Part shown: piece by piece, positions 28,250-36,794 of the stretch | Layout: every line of letters starts with the position of its first letter | Position numbering within the stretch: the stretch's first letter is position 1 | Origin: Streptomyces hygroscopicus subsp. hygroscopicus | Lineage (GTDB): Bacteria; Actinomycetota; Actinomycetes; Streptomycetales; Streptomycetaceae | Reading direction: 5' to 3' | Length of the DNA stretch: 64,000 bases | Assembly (NCBI RefSeq): GCF_030269125.1 | Contig: NZ_BSSM01000002.1 | Location: forward strand, 682,001 to 746,000 | Program-made: the position numbers and the translations under genes | The notes under the pieces: generated by a model | Database searches by the model: none | Told to the model about the DNA's origin: nothing | What the model saw: only the letters and a program-made list of their open reading frames with translations

Positions 28250-28741
28250 ATGACCTCCGTACTCCGCCACCACCGCTACGGCCGTGCGCTGGGCGCCGGT
28301 GCGATGACCGTGGCGCTGCTCTCCGGCGGTACGGCCGGAGCCTTCGCCGCGACCAGCACCCCCAGCCCCAAGGCGACCATGAGCGCGGGCATGCCGACCA
28401 AGAAGCCGATGCCCACCCACATGGCGACCGGGAAACCGATGCCGACGCGCACGGCGACCGCGATGGGCTCCATCACGGTCTCGACCGCCCACAAGACCGT
28501 CCGGCACGGTGAGACCGTGGCCTTCGCCGGACGCGTCAAGGGCATCAAGTCCGGCGCCACGCTGGTGCTCCAGCACCGGACGAAGGGCAAGTGGACCACC
28601 CTGCGGTCCATGACGACCGTCAACCGCAACGGCACCTTCACCATCCGCCGGGCGTTCACCGCCAAGGGCACCGAGACGGTGCGCGTGGCGACGAAGGACG
28701 GCAGGATCATGTCCTCGCCGCTCACCGTGAAGGTCAGCTGA
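28250..28741 (+). CDS. Secreted protein with Thr/Pro/Met-rich linker and beta domain
   Basis: 163 residues, ATG at 28250 with AGGAG eight bases upstream. The signal peptide runs to about residue 34 (cleavage after AFA). A low-complexity section with three MPT-type repeats (KKPMPTHMATGKPMPTRT) follows. The C-terminal 90 residues form an Ig-like beta domain (ITVSTAHKTVRHGETVAFAG to SPLTVKVS). Such domains occur in many actinobacterial wall proteins. The enzymatic role is unknown and no sorting signal is present. The gene is monocistronic and flanked by non-coding sequence. Confidence 0.8.
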   Translation: MTSVLRHHRYGRALGAGAMTVALLSGGTAGAFAATSTPSPKATMSAGMPTKKPMPTHMATGKPMPTRTATAMGSITVSTAHKTVRHGETVAFAGRVKGIKSGATLVLQHRTKGKWTTLRSMTTVNRNGTFTIRRAFTAKGTETVRVATKDGRIMSSPLTVKVS

Positions 28742-29029
28742 CCTCGGCAGACGTCAGCGAAGACCCCGCGGCGGCAGGTCCATGACGGCCGTGGACTCCT
28801 CGCCGACGCCGGACCGGTCCACTCCCTGGCATGACAGGGATCGCGGAGACGGCCGGTGGCCTGGAGGACGGCTCGGGCCGCGGCGGCCGGGTCGGGCACC
28901 GTGAAGGCGCCCGACCCGGCCGCTTCCTCGTTGGGCCGGGCCATCGAGCTGGGACGACTCGAAGGGCTGGGCGTTCAGCGACAACGCCGAGGCGCCGCGA
29001 GGACGTTGACACGCGCGGGACATACGGGA
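28742..29029. other. No gene recognised between secreted protein and glyS terminators
   Basis: Open frames exist on both strands (for example 28831-29139 plus and 28276-28944 minus) but none has a family match, ribosome site or conserved start that I recognise. The sequence looks non-coding or decayed. Confidence 0.4.
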
Positions 29030-29062
29030 GCCGGGCGGGCCGAGTCGATCGGCCCGCCCGGC
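29030..29062. terminator. Hairpin with 14-bp arms
   Basis: Perfect inverted repeat (29030-29043 and 29049-29062) with loop GTCGA. It lies downstream of glyS on the minus strand and can also act on plus-strand transcripts from the secreted-protein gene. Confidence 0.75.
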
Positions 29063-29078
29063 TTCGCGACGATCTGAC

Positions 29079-29110
29079 CGCCGCGGACGGGCGACGGACC
29101 GTCCGCGGCG
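29079..29110 (-). terminator. glyS terminator
   Basis: Inverted repeat with 12-bp arms (29079-29090 and 29099-29110) and an eight-base loop, 16 bases after the glyS stop. Together with the next hairpin it forms a tandem terminator. Confidence 0.75.
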
Positions 29111-29125
29111 CTGCCGGTGGAGCGC

Positions 29126-30508
29126 TTACGCGCCGATGAGGCGCTGCGCCAGGTAGCCCTCGATCTGGTCGAGGGACACGCGCTCCTGCTTCATCGTGTC
29201 GCGCTCACGCACCGTCACCGCGTTGTCCTCGAGGGTGTCGAAGTCGACGGTCACGCAGAACGGCGTACCGATCTCGTCCTGACGGCGGTAGCGGCGGCCG
29301 ATGGCGCCGGCGTCGTCGAAGTCGATGTTCCAGTTCTGCCGCAGCGCCTGCGCGAGGCCCTTGGCCTTCGGCGACAGCTCCGGGTTGCGGGACAGCGGCA
29401 GCACGGCCACCTTCACCGGGGCGAGACGGTGGTCGAGGCGCAGCACGGTGCGCTTCTCCATCTTGCCCTTGGCGTTCGGCGCCTCGTCCTCGACGTACGC
29501 GTCGAGCAGGAAGGCCAGCATGGTGCGGCCGACACCGGCCGCGGGCTCGATGACGTACGGCGTCCAGCGCTCGCCGGCCTCCTGGTCGAAGTAGGAGAGG
29601 TCCTGGCCGGAGGCCTTGGCGTGGGCGCCGAGGTCGTAGTCCGTACGGTTGGCGACACCCTCCAGCTCGCCCCACTCGCTGCCGCCGAACTGGAAGCGGT
29701 ACTCGATGTCCGCGGTCCGCTTCGAGTAGTGGGAGAGCTTCTCCTTCGGGTGCTCGTACCAGCGCATGTTCTCGGTACGCAGGCCGAGGCCCGTGTACCA
29801 GTTCCAGCGCTGCTCCATCCAGTACTCCTGCCACTTCTCGTCCTCGCCCGGCTTGACGAAGAACTCCATCTCCATCTGCTCGAACTCGCGGGTGCGGAAG
29901 ATGAAGTTGCCGGGCGTGATCTCGTTGCGGAACGACTTGCCCATCTGGGCGATGCCGAACGGCGGCTTGCGGCGGGAGGTGGTCTGCACCTGGGCGAAGT
30001 TGGTGAAGATGCCCTGGGCGGTCTCGGGGCGCAGGTAGGCGACCGAGCCGGAGTCCTGGGTCGGGCCGAGGTGCGTCGACAGCAGACCGGAGAACTGCTT
30101 GGGCTCGGTGAACTGGCCCTTGTTGCCGCAGTTCGGGCAGTTGATGTCGGCCAGGCCGTTCGCCGGGGCGTGGCCCTTCTTCTCCTCGTAGGCCTCTTCG
30201 AGGTGGTCGGCACGGAACCGCTTGTGACACGCGGTGCACTCGGTCAGCGGGTCCGTGAAGGTGGCGACGTGGCCGGACGCGACCCAGACCTCGGGGGCCA
30301 GGATGACGGACGAGTCGATACCGACCACGTCCTCGCGCGACGTCACCATGTAGCGCCACCACTGACGCTTGATGTTCTCCTTGAGCTCGACACCCAGCGG
30401 TCCGTAGTCCCAGGCGGCACGCTGACCGCCGTAGATCTCACTGCACGGGAAAACGAAGCCACGGCGCTTGCTCAGGCTGACGATGGTGTCGATCTTGTCG
30501 GCGGCCAC
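29126..30508 (-). CDS. glyS: Glycyl-tRNA synthetase, alpha2 type
   Basis: 460 residues, the homodimeric class II enzyme that charges tRNA-Gly. The N-terminus is [20 protein letters not shown] followed by [19 protein letters not shown] (motif 1 region). Motif 2 is [20 protein letters not shown], and motif 3 is [21 protein letters not shown] CxxC pair (TACHKR and NCPNCGNK) lies in the insertion, typical of actinobacterial enzymes. The GTG at 30508 has GAAGAGAG upstream; the longer frame to 30649 is not conserved. It is divergent from the zinc-uptake operon. An unusual tRNA-Gly-like gene lies 29 kb away in this window. Confidence 0.96.
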   Translation of the reverse strand: MAADKIDTIVSLSKRRGFVFPCSEIYGGQRAAWDYGPLGVELKENIKRQWWRYMVTSREDVVGIDSSVILAPEVWVASGHVATFTDPLTECTACHKRFRADHLEEAYEEKKGHAPANGLADINCPNCGNKGQFTEPKQFSGLLSTHLGPTQDSGSVAYLRPETAQGIFTNFAQVQTTSRRKPPFGIAQMGKSFRNEITPGNFIFRTREFEQMEMEFFVKPGEDEKWQEYWMEQRWNWYTGLGLRTENMRWYEHPKEKLSHYSKRTADIEYRFQFGGSEWGELEGVANRTDYDLGAHAKASGQDLSYFDQEAGERWTPYVIEPAAGVGRTMLAFLLDAYVEDEAPNAKGKMEKRTVLRLDHRLAPVKVAVLPLSRNPELSPKAKGLAQALRQNWNIDFDDAGAIGRRYRRQDEIGTPFCVTVDFDTLEDNAVTVRERDTMKQERVSLDQIEGYLAQRLIGA

Positions 30509-30632
30509 GGTGCTCTCTTCATTACGACGACGGGCGTTGAAGCGAGATGCTTCCAGCGAATGATTCAGGTTACCGGCGCAGGCTCCCCCACGACCAAATC
30601 GGCCCCCGTCCCGGGACCCACGGGAGGGCTTG

Positions 30633-30672
30633 TTGACAACGGTTTCCATTTTTGTTGAAAATGACTGTCATG
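30633..30672 (+). promoter_or_regulatory. Promoter and candidate Zur box of the zinc operon
   Basis: TTGACA at 30633 is a perfect -35. The spaced -10 near 30656 (TGAAAA) is weak, and its start point would fall at or one or two bases before the ATG at 30670, suggesting a leaderless message. The palindrome ATGACTGTCAT (30661-30671) within GAAAATGACTGTCATGA overlaps this region and resembles actinobacterial Zur boxes. With zur encoded at the operon's end, zinc-dependent repression is likely. Confidence 0.6.
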
Positions 30673-31629
30673 AACATACGTGGACGCCTCATACCCGTCG
30701 CCGCCCTCACGGCCGTCGCCGCGCTCGGCGTCGGCACCCTCTCCGGCTGCTCCGGGAACGACGCGGCGGCGGCCGGCGACGGCAGGCTCGACGTCATCGC
30801 GTCCTTCTATCCGATGTCCTTCCTCGCCGAGCGGATCGGCGGCGCCCACGTCCACGTCACCAGTCTCACCACACCCGGCCAGGAGCCGCACGACCTGGAG
30901 ATCAGCCCCCGGCAGATCGCCGCGATCGACGACGCCGACGCCGTCCTCTACCTCAGGAACCTCCAGCCCTCCGTCGACGACGCGGTCGCCCAGTCCTCGG
31001 TGAGGACGAAGATCGACGCCGCCGCCCTGACCACCCTGGAGGCGCACGGCAACGAGGTCGGCGGGCACGCGGCCGCACACGACACCCGGCCCGGCGAGGA
31101 GTCCGCGGGCCGGGACCCGCACCTCTGGCTCGACCCCGTGCGCTACGCCCAGGTCGCCCAAGGGGTCGGCAAGGCCCTCGAGAAGGCGGACCCCCGGCAC
31201 GCGGCCGACTACGAGAAGAACACCGCCGCCCTGGTCAAGCAGCTGAAGGACCTGGACCAGCGGTTCCGCGCCGGACTCGCGCACACCCGGTCCAAGGTCT
31301 TCATCACCACGCACGCCGCGTTCGGCTACCTCGCCGAGCGCTACGGCCTCACCGAGGAGGCGGTCAACGGCCTCGACCCCGACTCCGAGCCGAGCGCCGC
31401 GCGGGTGCGGGACCTGGAGCGGATGGCGAAGGCCGACCACGTCTCCACCGTCTTCTACGAGACGCTCGTCAGCGACAAGACCGCGAAGACCATCGCGCAC
31501 GACGCGAACCTGCGGACCGACGTCCTCGACCCGCTCGAAGGCATCACGGCCAAGTCCCGCGGCACGGACTACTTCTCCGTCCAGAACGCCAACCTCAAGG
31601 CCCTCCAGCAGGCGCTGGGCGCCGAGTGA
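30670..31629 (+). CDS. znuA: Zinc ABC transporter substrate-binding lipoprotein
   Basis: 319 residues, family A-I (SBP_bac_9) metal-binding protein. MNIRGRLIPVAALTAVAALG is the signal and LSGC the lipobox. Metal ligands: PHDLEIS (His about residue 77), the His-rich loop GHAAAHDTRPG and DPHLWLDP (His about 155), HAAFGYLAERYGL (His about 216), and a late Glu/Asp in EGITAKSRGTDY. The short His/Asp loop points to zinc rather than manganese. I prefer the ATG at 30670 since the promoter would place transcription start there; ATG 30661 adds three residues. It delivers zinc to the next two gene products. Confidence 0.93.
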   Translation: MNIRGRLIPVAALTAVAALGVGTLSGCSGNDAAAAGDGRLDVIASFYPMSFLAERIGGAHVHVTSLTTPGQEPHDLEISPRQIAAIDDADAVLYLRNLQPSVDDAVAQSSVRTKIDAAALTTLEAHGNEVGGHAAAHDTRPGEESAGRDPHLWLDPVRYAQVAQGVGKALEKADPRHAADYEKNTAALVKQLKDLDQRFRAGLAHTRSKVFITTHAAFGYLAERYGLTEEAVNGLDPDSEPSAARVRDLERMAKADHVSTVFYETLVSDKTAKTIAHDANLRTDVLDPLEGITAKSRGTDYFSVQNANLKALQQALGAE

Positions 31630-31640
31630 CGGGAGATCCC

Positions 31641-32408
31641 ATGGAAACCACCGAACCTGTCATATCCCTGCGCGGGGTGCGGGCCGACCTCGGCGCCCGC
31701 CCCGTCCTGCGCGGCATCGACCTCACGGTCCGCCGCGGCGAGGTCGTCGCCCTGCTGGGCGCCAACGGCTCCGGCAAGTCCACGGCGATCCGGGCCCTCA
31801 TCGGCCAGGTCCCGGTCACCGACGGCACCGTCGAACTGTTCGGCACGCCCCGGCGCGCCTTCCGCGACTGGGCCCGCGTGGGCTACGTGCCGCAGCGCAC
31901 CACGGCCGCGGGCGGCGTCCCGGCCACGGTCGCCGAGATCGTCTCGTCCGGCCGCATCGCCCGCACCCGCTTCGGCCTCTTCCGCAGGGACGACCGGGAC
32001 GCCGTGCGGCACGCACTGGAGCAGGTCGGCATGGCGGACCGCGCCAAGGACGCGGTGACCGCCCTGTCCGGCGGACAGCACCAGCGCGTCCTGATCGCCC
32101 GCGCGCTCGTCGCCCGGCCCGAGCTGCTGATCATGGACGAGCCGATGGCCGGCGTCGACCTGGCCAGCCAGGAGGTCCTGGCGCGGACGCTGAAGGACCA
32201 GGTGAAGGCGGGTACGACGGTCCTCCTCGTGCTGCACGAACTGGGCCCCCTGGAACCGCTGATCGACCGGGCGGTCGTCCTGCGCGACGGCCGCGTCCTG
32301 CACGACGGCCCACCGCCGAGCGCCGTCGGCCGGCACGATCCCCGGCCCGGCCACGACCACGTGCACCCCCACGCCCCCGAACCGATCCGCACGGGACTGC
32401 TGAGCTGA
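31641..32408 (+). CDS. znuC: Zinc ABC transporter ATP-binding protein
   Basis: 255 residues. Walker A is LLGANGSGKSTAIRAL (about residues 36-51), the Q-loop YVPQR, the signature LSGGQHQRVLIARAL, Walker B LLIMDEPMAGVD and the switch His VLHELG. The C-terminal tail is His-rich (RHDPRPGHDHVHPHAPEP), perhaps a zinc sensor or buffer. GGGAGA precedes the ATG at 31641, 11 bases after znuA. It couples ATP hydrolysis to zinc import with ZnuB. Confidence 0.95.
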   Translation: METTEPVISLRGVRADLGARPVLRGIDLTVRRGEVVALLGANGSGKSTAIRALIGQVPVTDGTVELFGTPRRAFRDWARVGYVPQRTTAAGGVPATVAEIVSSGRIARTRFGLFRRDDRDAVRHALEQVGMADRAKDAVTALSGGQHQRVLIARALVARPELLIMDEPMAGVDLASQEVLARTLKDQVKAGTTVLLVLHELGPLEPLIDRAVVLRDGRVLHDGPPPSAVGRHDPRPGHDHVHPHAPEPIRTGLLS

Positions 32409-33310
32409 TGGACTTCCTGAACTACGCCTTCATGCAGCGGGCCCTGCTCGCCGCCGTCCTGGTCGGCGTCACCGCCCCCGCCATCGGCATCTACCTCGTC
32501 CAGCGCCGCCAGGCCCTGATGGGCGACGGCATCGGCCACGTCGCCATGACCGGCGTCGGCCTCGGCTTCCTGCTGTCCACGTCCCCGGTCTGGATGGCGA
32601 CGGCGGTCTCCGTCCTCGGCGCCCTGCTGATGGAGCTGATCCGCTGGTACGGCCGCACACGCGGCGACATCGCGCTGGCCATGCTGTTCTACGGCGGCAT
32701 GGCGGGCGGCGTGATGTTCATCAACATCGCCCCGACGGGCTCCAACGCCAACCTGATGACGTACCTCTTCGGCTCCCTCTCCACGGTCTCGCAGTCCGAC
32801 GTCCTGGCGATCTGCCTGCTGGCCGCGTTCGTGGTGCTGGTCACCCTCGTCCTGCGCCGCCAGATGTTCGCGGTGAACCAGGACGAGGAGTTCGCACGGG
32901 TCCTGGGCCTGCCGGTGCGCGCGCTCAACCTGCTGACGGCGGTCACGGCGGCGGTGACGGTGACGGTCGCCATGCGCGTCGTCGGGCTGCTGCTGGTCTC
33001 CGCGCTGATGGTGGTGCCGGTGGCGGCGGCGCAGCAACTCGCCCGCAGCTTCGCCGCGACGTTCGCGATCGCGGTGGCGATCGGGGTGACCGTGACGGTG
33101 AGCGGCACGATCACGTCGTTCTACCAGGACGTTCCGCCCGGCGCGACGATCGTCCTGCTCACCATCGCCGCGTTCGCCGCGCTGACCGTGCTGGCCGCTC
33201 CGCTGGCCCGCCGACGCGCCCGCGCGGCGACGGCGGCGGAGCCCGGCGGGGACCCCGCGCAATGCGTGATCCCCGTCGCGCGCGGCACGGCGGAGGAGAT
33301 CAACGCCTGA
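32408..33310 (+). CDS. znuB: Zinc ABC transporter permease
   Basis: 300 residues, ABC-3 family permease with about eight helices (MQRALLAAVLVGVTAPAIGI, then GDGIGHVAMTGVGLGFLL, the conserved loop after helix 2). The ATG overlaps the znuC stop by one base (TGATG), indicating coupled translation. The C-terminal tail after the last helix is cytoplasmic and basic (LARRRARAATAAEPGG). The gene completes the importer; zur follows after 61 bases. Confidence 0.94.
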   Translation: MDFLNYAFMQRALLAAVLVGVTAPAIGIYLVQRRQALMGDGIGHVAMTGVGLGFLLSTSPVWMATAVSVLGALLMELIRWYGRTRGDIALAMLFYGGMAGGVMFINIAPTGSNANLMTYLFGSLSTVSQSDVLAICLLAAFVVLVTLVLRRQMFAVNQDEEFARVLGLPVRALNLLTAVTAAVTVTVAMRVVGLLLVSALMVVPVAAAQQLARSFAATFAIAVAIGVTVTVSGTITSFYQDVPPGATIVLLTIAAFAALTVLAAPLARRRARAATAAEPGGDPAQCVIPVARGTAEEINA

Positions 33311-33371
33311 CCCCGGGCGGACCGGGCTGGCACAATGGCCCGGGTCAGGGGTGAGACGTGAGGAGGCAACA

Positions 33372-33782
33372 GTGACGACCGCTGGACCGCCCGTGAAGGG
33401 CCGCGCGACCCGGCAACGGGCAGCAGTGGCGGCGGCGCTGGACGAGGTCGACGAGTTCCGCAGCGCGCAGGAACTCCACGACATGCTCAAGCACAAGGGC
33501 GACTCGGTCGGCCTCACCACCGTCTACCGCACGCTCCAGTCCCTCGCCGACGCCGGCGAGGTCGACGTCCTGCGCACCTCCGACGGCGAGTCCGTCTACC
33601 GCCGCTGCTCCACCGGCGAGCACCACCACCACCTCGTCTGCCGCACCTGCGGCAAGGCGGTCGAGGTGGAGGGCCCGGCGGTGGAGAAGTGGGCGGAGGC
33701 GATCGCGGCGGAGCACGGCTACGTCAACGTGGCGCACACCGTGGAGATCTTCGGTACGTGTGCGGACTGCGCGAGCGGCTGA
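33372..33782 (+). CDS. zur: Zinc uptake regulator, Fur family
   Basis: 136 residues. The winged helix includes TRQRAAVAAALDEVDEFRSA and SVGLTTVYRTLQSLADAGEV (recognition helix). Metal sites are the HHHHLVCRTCG cluster, and the two structural zinc pairs CRTC and CADC. With zinc bound, Zur represses zinc uptake and zinc-free ribosomal protein paralogues. I chose the GTG at 33372, with AGGAGG six bases upstream. It is the last gene of the zinc cluster and probably controls the palindrome at 30661. Confidence 0.95.
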   Translation: MTTAGPPVKGRATRQRAAVAAALDEVDEFRSAQELHDMLKHKGDSVGLTTVYRTLQSLADAGEVDVLRTSDGESVYRRCSTGEHHHHLVCRTCGKAVEVEGPAVEKWAEAIAAEHGYVNVAHTVEIFGTCADCASG

Positions 33783-33797
33783 TCGCCGAGCCGCGGC

Positions 33798-34634
33798 TCA
33801 GGACGAGCCGTCGCCCTCCATCGCCAGCAGTTCCTCGTTCGGGATCGCGCCGCCGAAGCGGCGGTCGCGGGAGGCGAACTCGACGCACGCCCGCCACAGG
33901 TCCCGCCGGTCGAAGTCCGGCCACAGCACGTCCTGGAAGACCAGTTCGGCGTAAGCGCTCTGCCAGAGAAGGTAGTTGGACGTCCGCTGCTCCCCGCTGG
34001 GCCGCAGGAACATGTCGACGTCCGGCATGTCCGGGTAGTACAGGTACTTCTGGATCGTCTTCTCGGACACCTTCGCCGGGTCCAGCCGGCCGGCCCGTAC
34101 GTCCTCCGCCAACGCCTTGGCCGCGTCCGCGAGTTCGGCCCGGCCGCCGTAGTTCATGCAGAAGTACAGCGTGAGCAGGTCGTTGTCCTTGGTCTGCTCC
34201 TGCGCGACCTGGAGTTCCTTGGCGACCGACTTCCACAGCCTGGGCATCCGCCCGGCCCAGCGCACCCGCACGCCCAGCGCGTCCAGCTGGTCCCGGCTCT
34301 TGCGGATGAAGTCGCGGTTGAAGTTCATGAGGAAGCGCACCTCCTCGGGCGACCGCTTCCAGTTCTCGGTGGAGAAGGCGTACAGCGAGATGTTGCGCAC
34401 GCCCATCTCGATCGCCCCCTGGAGCACGTCGAGCACCTGCTCGGCGCCGACCTTGTGCCCCTCGGTCCGCGGCAGCCCCCGCTCCTTGGCCCACCGCCCA
34501 TTGCCGTCCATGACGATCGCCACGTGGTTCGGGACCAGCTCACCGGGGAGCTTCGGCGGCCGGGCCCCGGAGGGGTGCGGCTCCGGCGCCGTGTACTCGC
34601 GCCGCTGGCGCCCCAGGATCCCGCGTACCACCAT
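33798..34634 (-). CDS. uppS: Isoprenyl transferase (undecaprenyl diphosphate synthase)
   Basis: 278 residues, cis-prenyltransferase that elongates FPP with IPP to the C55 lipid carrier of wall synthesis. Signatures: HVAIVMDGNGRWAKERGLPR (catalytic Asp, Asn; about residues 38-57), the GHKVGAE helix, ISLYAFSTENWKRSPEEV (substrate-binding), and DVMFLRPSGEQRTSNYLLWQ-type end written here as DMFLRPSGEQRTSNYLLW. The N-terminal 30 residues are a streptomycete extension. AGGGAG precedes the ATG at 34634. It is convergent with zur and followed upstream by recO. Confidence 0.95.
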   Translation of the reverse strand: MVVRGILGRQRREYTAPEPHPSGARPPKLPGELVPNHVAIVMDGNGRWAKERGLPRTEGHKVGAEQVLDVLQGAIEMGVRNISLYAFSTENWKRSPEEVRFLMNFNRDFIRKSRDQLDALGVRVRWAGRMPRLWKSVAKELQVAQEQTKDNDLLTLYFCMNYGGRAELADAAKALAEDVRAGRLDPAKVSEKTIQKYLYYPDMPDVDMFLRPSGEQRTSNYLLWQSAYAELVFQDVLWPDFDRRDLWRACVEFASRDRRFGGAIPNEELLAMEGDGSS

Positions 34635-34681
34635 GTGCTCGACTCCCTCTACGACTCTCTAGGCCGACTATCCAGGTCCGT

Positions 34682-35431
34682 CTAGGACTTTTCCACGTAC
34701 CGCAGCGACCGCAGCCCGCGCTCCAGATGCCAGTGCAGATAGGCGGAGACCAGCCCACTGCCCTCCCGGACGTACCGCGCCTCGCAGGCGTCCGCCGTCT
34801 CCCAGTCTCCCGTAAGCAGCGCGCCCAGCAGTACCAGGGTCCCCGGGGAGGGTACGACGCTGCCCGGCACCCGGCAGTCGGCGCACACGGAGCCGCCGGA
34901 GGCGACGGAGAAGAACCGGTTGGGGCCGGGCATCCCGCACTTCGCGCAGTCACCGAAGCTGGGCGCGTACCCGTTGACCGCGAGCGAGCGCAGCAGGAAG
35001 GCGTCCAGCACGAGGTGCGGGGCGTGCTCCCCCCGGGCCAGCGTGCGCAGGCCGCCGACCAGCAGCAGGTACTGCTGCACGGCCGGCTCGCCCTCGTGGT
35101 CGGTGAACCGCTCGGCGGTCTCCAGCATGGCCGTGCCGGCGGTGTAGCGCGCGTAGTCGGTCACGATGCCACCCCCGTACGGCGCGATCGTCTCGCTCTG
35201 CGTGCACAGCGGCAGCCCCCGCCCGACCAGTTCGCTCCCGCGCGCGAAGAACTGCACGTCCACATGGGAGAAGGGCTCCAGCCGGGCTCCGAACTTCGAC
35301 TTGGTCCGCCGCACGCCCCGCGCCACGGCCCGCACCCGGCCGTGTCCCCGGGTGAGCAGGGTGATGATCCGGTCCGCCTCGCCCAGTTTCTGGGTGCGCA
35401 GCACGATGCCGTCGTCGCGGAACAGACTCAT
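34682..35431 (-). CDS. recO: DNA repair protein RecO
   Basis: 249 residues. The OB-fold start is MSLFRDDGIVLRTQKLGEAD with ITLLTRGHGRVRAVARGVRR. The C-terminal zinc finger is FGDCAKCGMPGPNRFF and VCADCRVPG (four Cys). RecO acts with RecF/RecR to load RecA on SSB-coated gaps. The ATG at 35431 has GGGGGAG upstream. It is 47 bases upstream of uppS, and the pair is conserved in actinobacteria. Confidence 0.95.
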   Translation of the reverse strand: MSLFRDDGIVLRTQKLGEADRIITLLTRGHGRVRAVARGVRRTKSKFGARLEPFSHVDVQFFARGSELVGRGLPLCTQSETIAPYGGGIVTDYARYTAGTAMLETAERFTDHEGEPAVQQYLLLVGGLRTLARGEHAPHLVLDAFLLRSLAVNGYAPSFGDCAKCGMPGPNRFFSVASGGSVCADCRVPGSVVPSPGTLVLLGALLTGDWETADACEARYVREGSGLVSAYLHWHLERGLRSLRYVEKS

Positions 35432-35625
35432 GCCCCCATTCTCCCCCATGGGCCCGACGGCCCTTCCCCGCCGGTCCGGCACGGCGGGCACCGCCGGGGC
35501 CCGCGATGTCCGAAAGGTGATCGCTCGTTGGTGGGACCCCGGCATAAGGGGGCGATTTCGTGACGAGCCTCCCGTCGGCCGTCGCGGACGGCCGCGCAGT
35601 CCCACCCCCACACGGAGGATCGACC

Positions 35626-35925
35626 ATGAGCTTCATCCAGACGGGCAAGATCGCCCTGAGGTCCGACAATCCGATCGAGACGAGCGGCGGCAACACCTCG
35701 ACCTTCACGCGGGTCACGTTCCCCACGCCGTTCCCGCCCGGTTCCGACGTGGTCGTCCTCCCGCTGACGCAGACCTTCAACGGCCCGGAGACGCCGGGCA
35801 TCCGCATCCACGACGTCACCAACACGGGCTTCCTCATCCGCCTGAACGAGGTGTACGCCGGCGCCACCAAGAGCGACGGCAAGCACACCACCGAGACCAT
35901 CGGCTGGCTGGCCGCGACCGTCTGA
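35626..35925 (+). CDS. Small H-type-lectin-like protein
   Basis: 99 residues, ATG at 35626 preceded by GGAGG. It is all-beta: FTRVTFPTPFPPGSDVVVLP, TPGIRIHDVTNTGFLIRL, and the ending ETIGWLAATV. This pattern (aromatic-rich strands, conserved F.TPF...P.V and a terminal IGWLA) is that of H-type lectin domains, which bind GalNAc in snails and occur on phage and bacterial proteins. There is no signal peptide. The gene stands alone with its own terminator. A sialidase lies 4 kb away, but a link is speculative. Confidence 0.65.
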   Translation: MSFIQTGKIALRSDNPIETSGGNTSTFTRVTFPTPFPPGSDVVVLPLTQTFNGPETPGIRIHDVTNTGFLIRLNEVYAGATKSDGKHTTETIGWLAATV

Positions 35926-35936
35926 CCCGCCGCTCG

Positions 35937-35985
35937 GAGACTCCGGCCGAGCACCGGGCACCCGGTCCCGCCCGGCCGGAGTCTC
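35937..35985 (+). terminator. Terminator of the lectin-like gene
   Basis: Outer 12-bp arms (35937-35948 and 35974-35985) enclose a second small hairpin (35953-35966, ACCGGG/CCCGGT). It starts 12 bases after the stop. Confidence 0.8.
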
Positions 35986-36045
35986 GTCAGCGCGGGCCGC
36001 CCGTTCGCCGGCCGGCGTCGCCGACGTGCTCGTTACGATCGCGGC

Positions 36046-36212
36046 ATGACAGCGAGAAGAGGCCGGTCAGCCGCCGGGAGCGGCCCGCGAAGCCCGCGCT
36101 GACCCGGCAGGGCGTCGTGGACGCCGCCGTACGGCTCATGCGCGCCGAGGGGCTGGAGAAGGTCACCATGCGCCGTCCGGCGCAGGAGCTGGACACCCGG
36201 CCCGGCCTCGCT
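36046..36212 (+). pseudogene. TetR regulator N-terminal remnant
   Basis: The frame RRERPAKPALTRQGVVDAAV and RLMRAEGLEKVTMRRPAQEL is the start of a TetR DNA-binding domain. The only ATG (36046) is in a different frame, and near 36195 the frame shifts so that the expected PASLYV appears one frame over. The ligand-binding domain is absent, replaced by monooxygenase sequence. It cannot make a working repressor. Confidence 0.7.
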
Positions 36213-36217
36213 GTACG

Positions 36218-36547
36218 TGACCCCGGCGCGTCCACGCCCTCCCCATCGGCCACCGCTGGGACCGGGTCCCGGGCGTGACCCTGCCGGGCGACGCCGCCCA
36301 CGTGATGCCCCCGTTCGCCGGCGAGGGCGCCGACCTGGCCATGTTCGACGGCGCGGAACTCGCCCGAGCCGTCGCCGCCCGGCCCGGCGACACCGAGGCC
36401 GCCTGACCGCCTACGAGCAGGCCCTCTTCCCCCGCCCGCGGCGCCGCCTCCGCCACGGAGTCCGCGGCCCGCCTGGACACCATGTTCGGCGAGGACGGCC
36501 CGACCCGGACGGCCGCCTTCTCCACCACCCACGCGACCTCCTCGTGA
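36218..36547 (+). pseudogene. Flavin monooxygenase C-terminal remnant
   Basis: [20 protein letters not shown] and [20 protein letters not shown] are the third FAD-binding motif (GD...P..G.G) of class A flavin monooxygenases of the TetX type. After EAA a frame shift leads to [11 protein letters not shown] and then, in another frame, ASATESAARLDTMFGEDGP, ending at 36547. The first 300 or so residues are gone. It is joined directly to the TetR remnant; such oxygenase and TetR genes are normally neighbours, so one deletion could explain both. Confidence 0.75.
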
Positions 36548-36794
36548 CTCCCCGGACCGGCTCGGGCCGCCCCCGGGCCGCCGCACCCCGTCGGCCCGAT
36601 CCCGCCGGCCGGTCCGGTGCCGTCCGCGACCCGGCCGCCGGGCGGCCGCCCCTCCGTACCCGACGCCGGAAGGCGGACAAGGTCCGCGCACAGGTGATGC
36701 CTGACTTCCCGGCCGCGTCGCACCCGGCGCACCGCTCCCGCTGTCACATCCTGTGGAGGAGGACCCGTCGACCCCCAGCCCGCAGGAGCCGTGA
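36548..36794. other. Gap after remnant, no gene seen
   Basis: GC-rich sequence with only shadow frames. The last 15 bases contain the ribosome site (GCAGGAG) of the next gene. It may be further decay of the monooxygenase locus. Confidence 0.4.
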
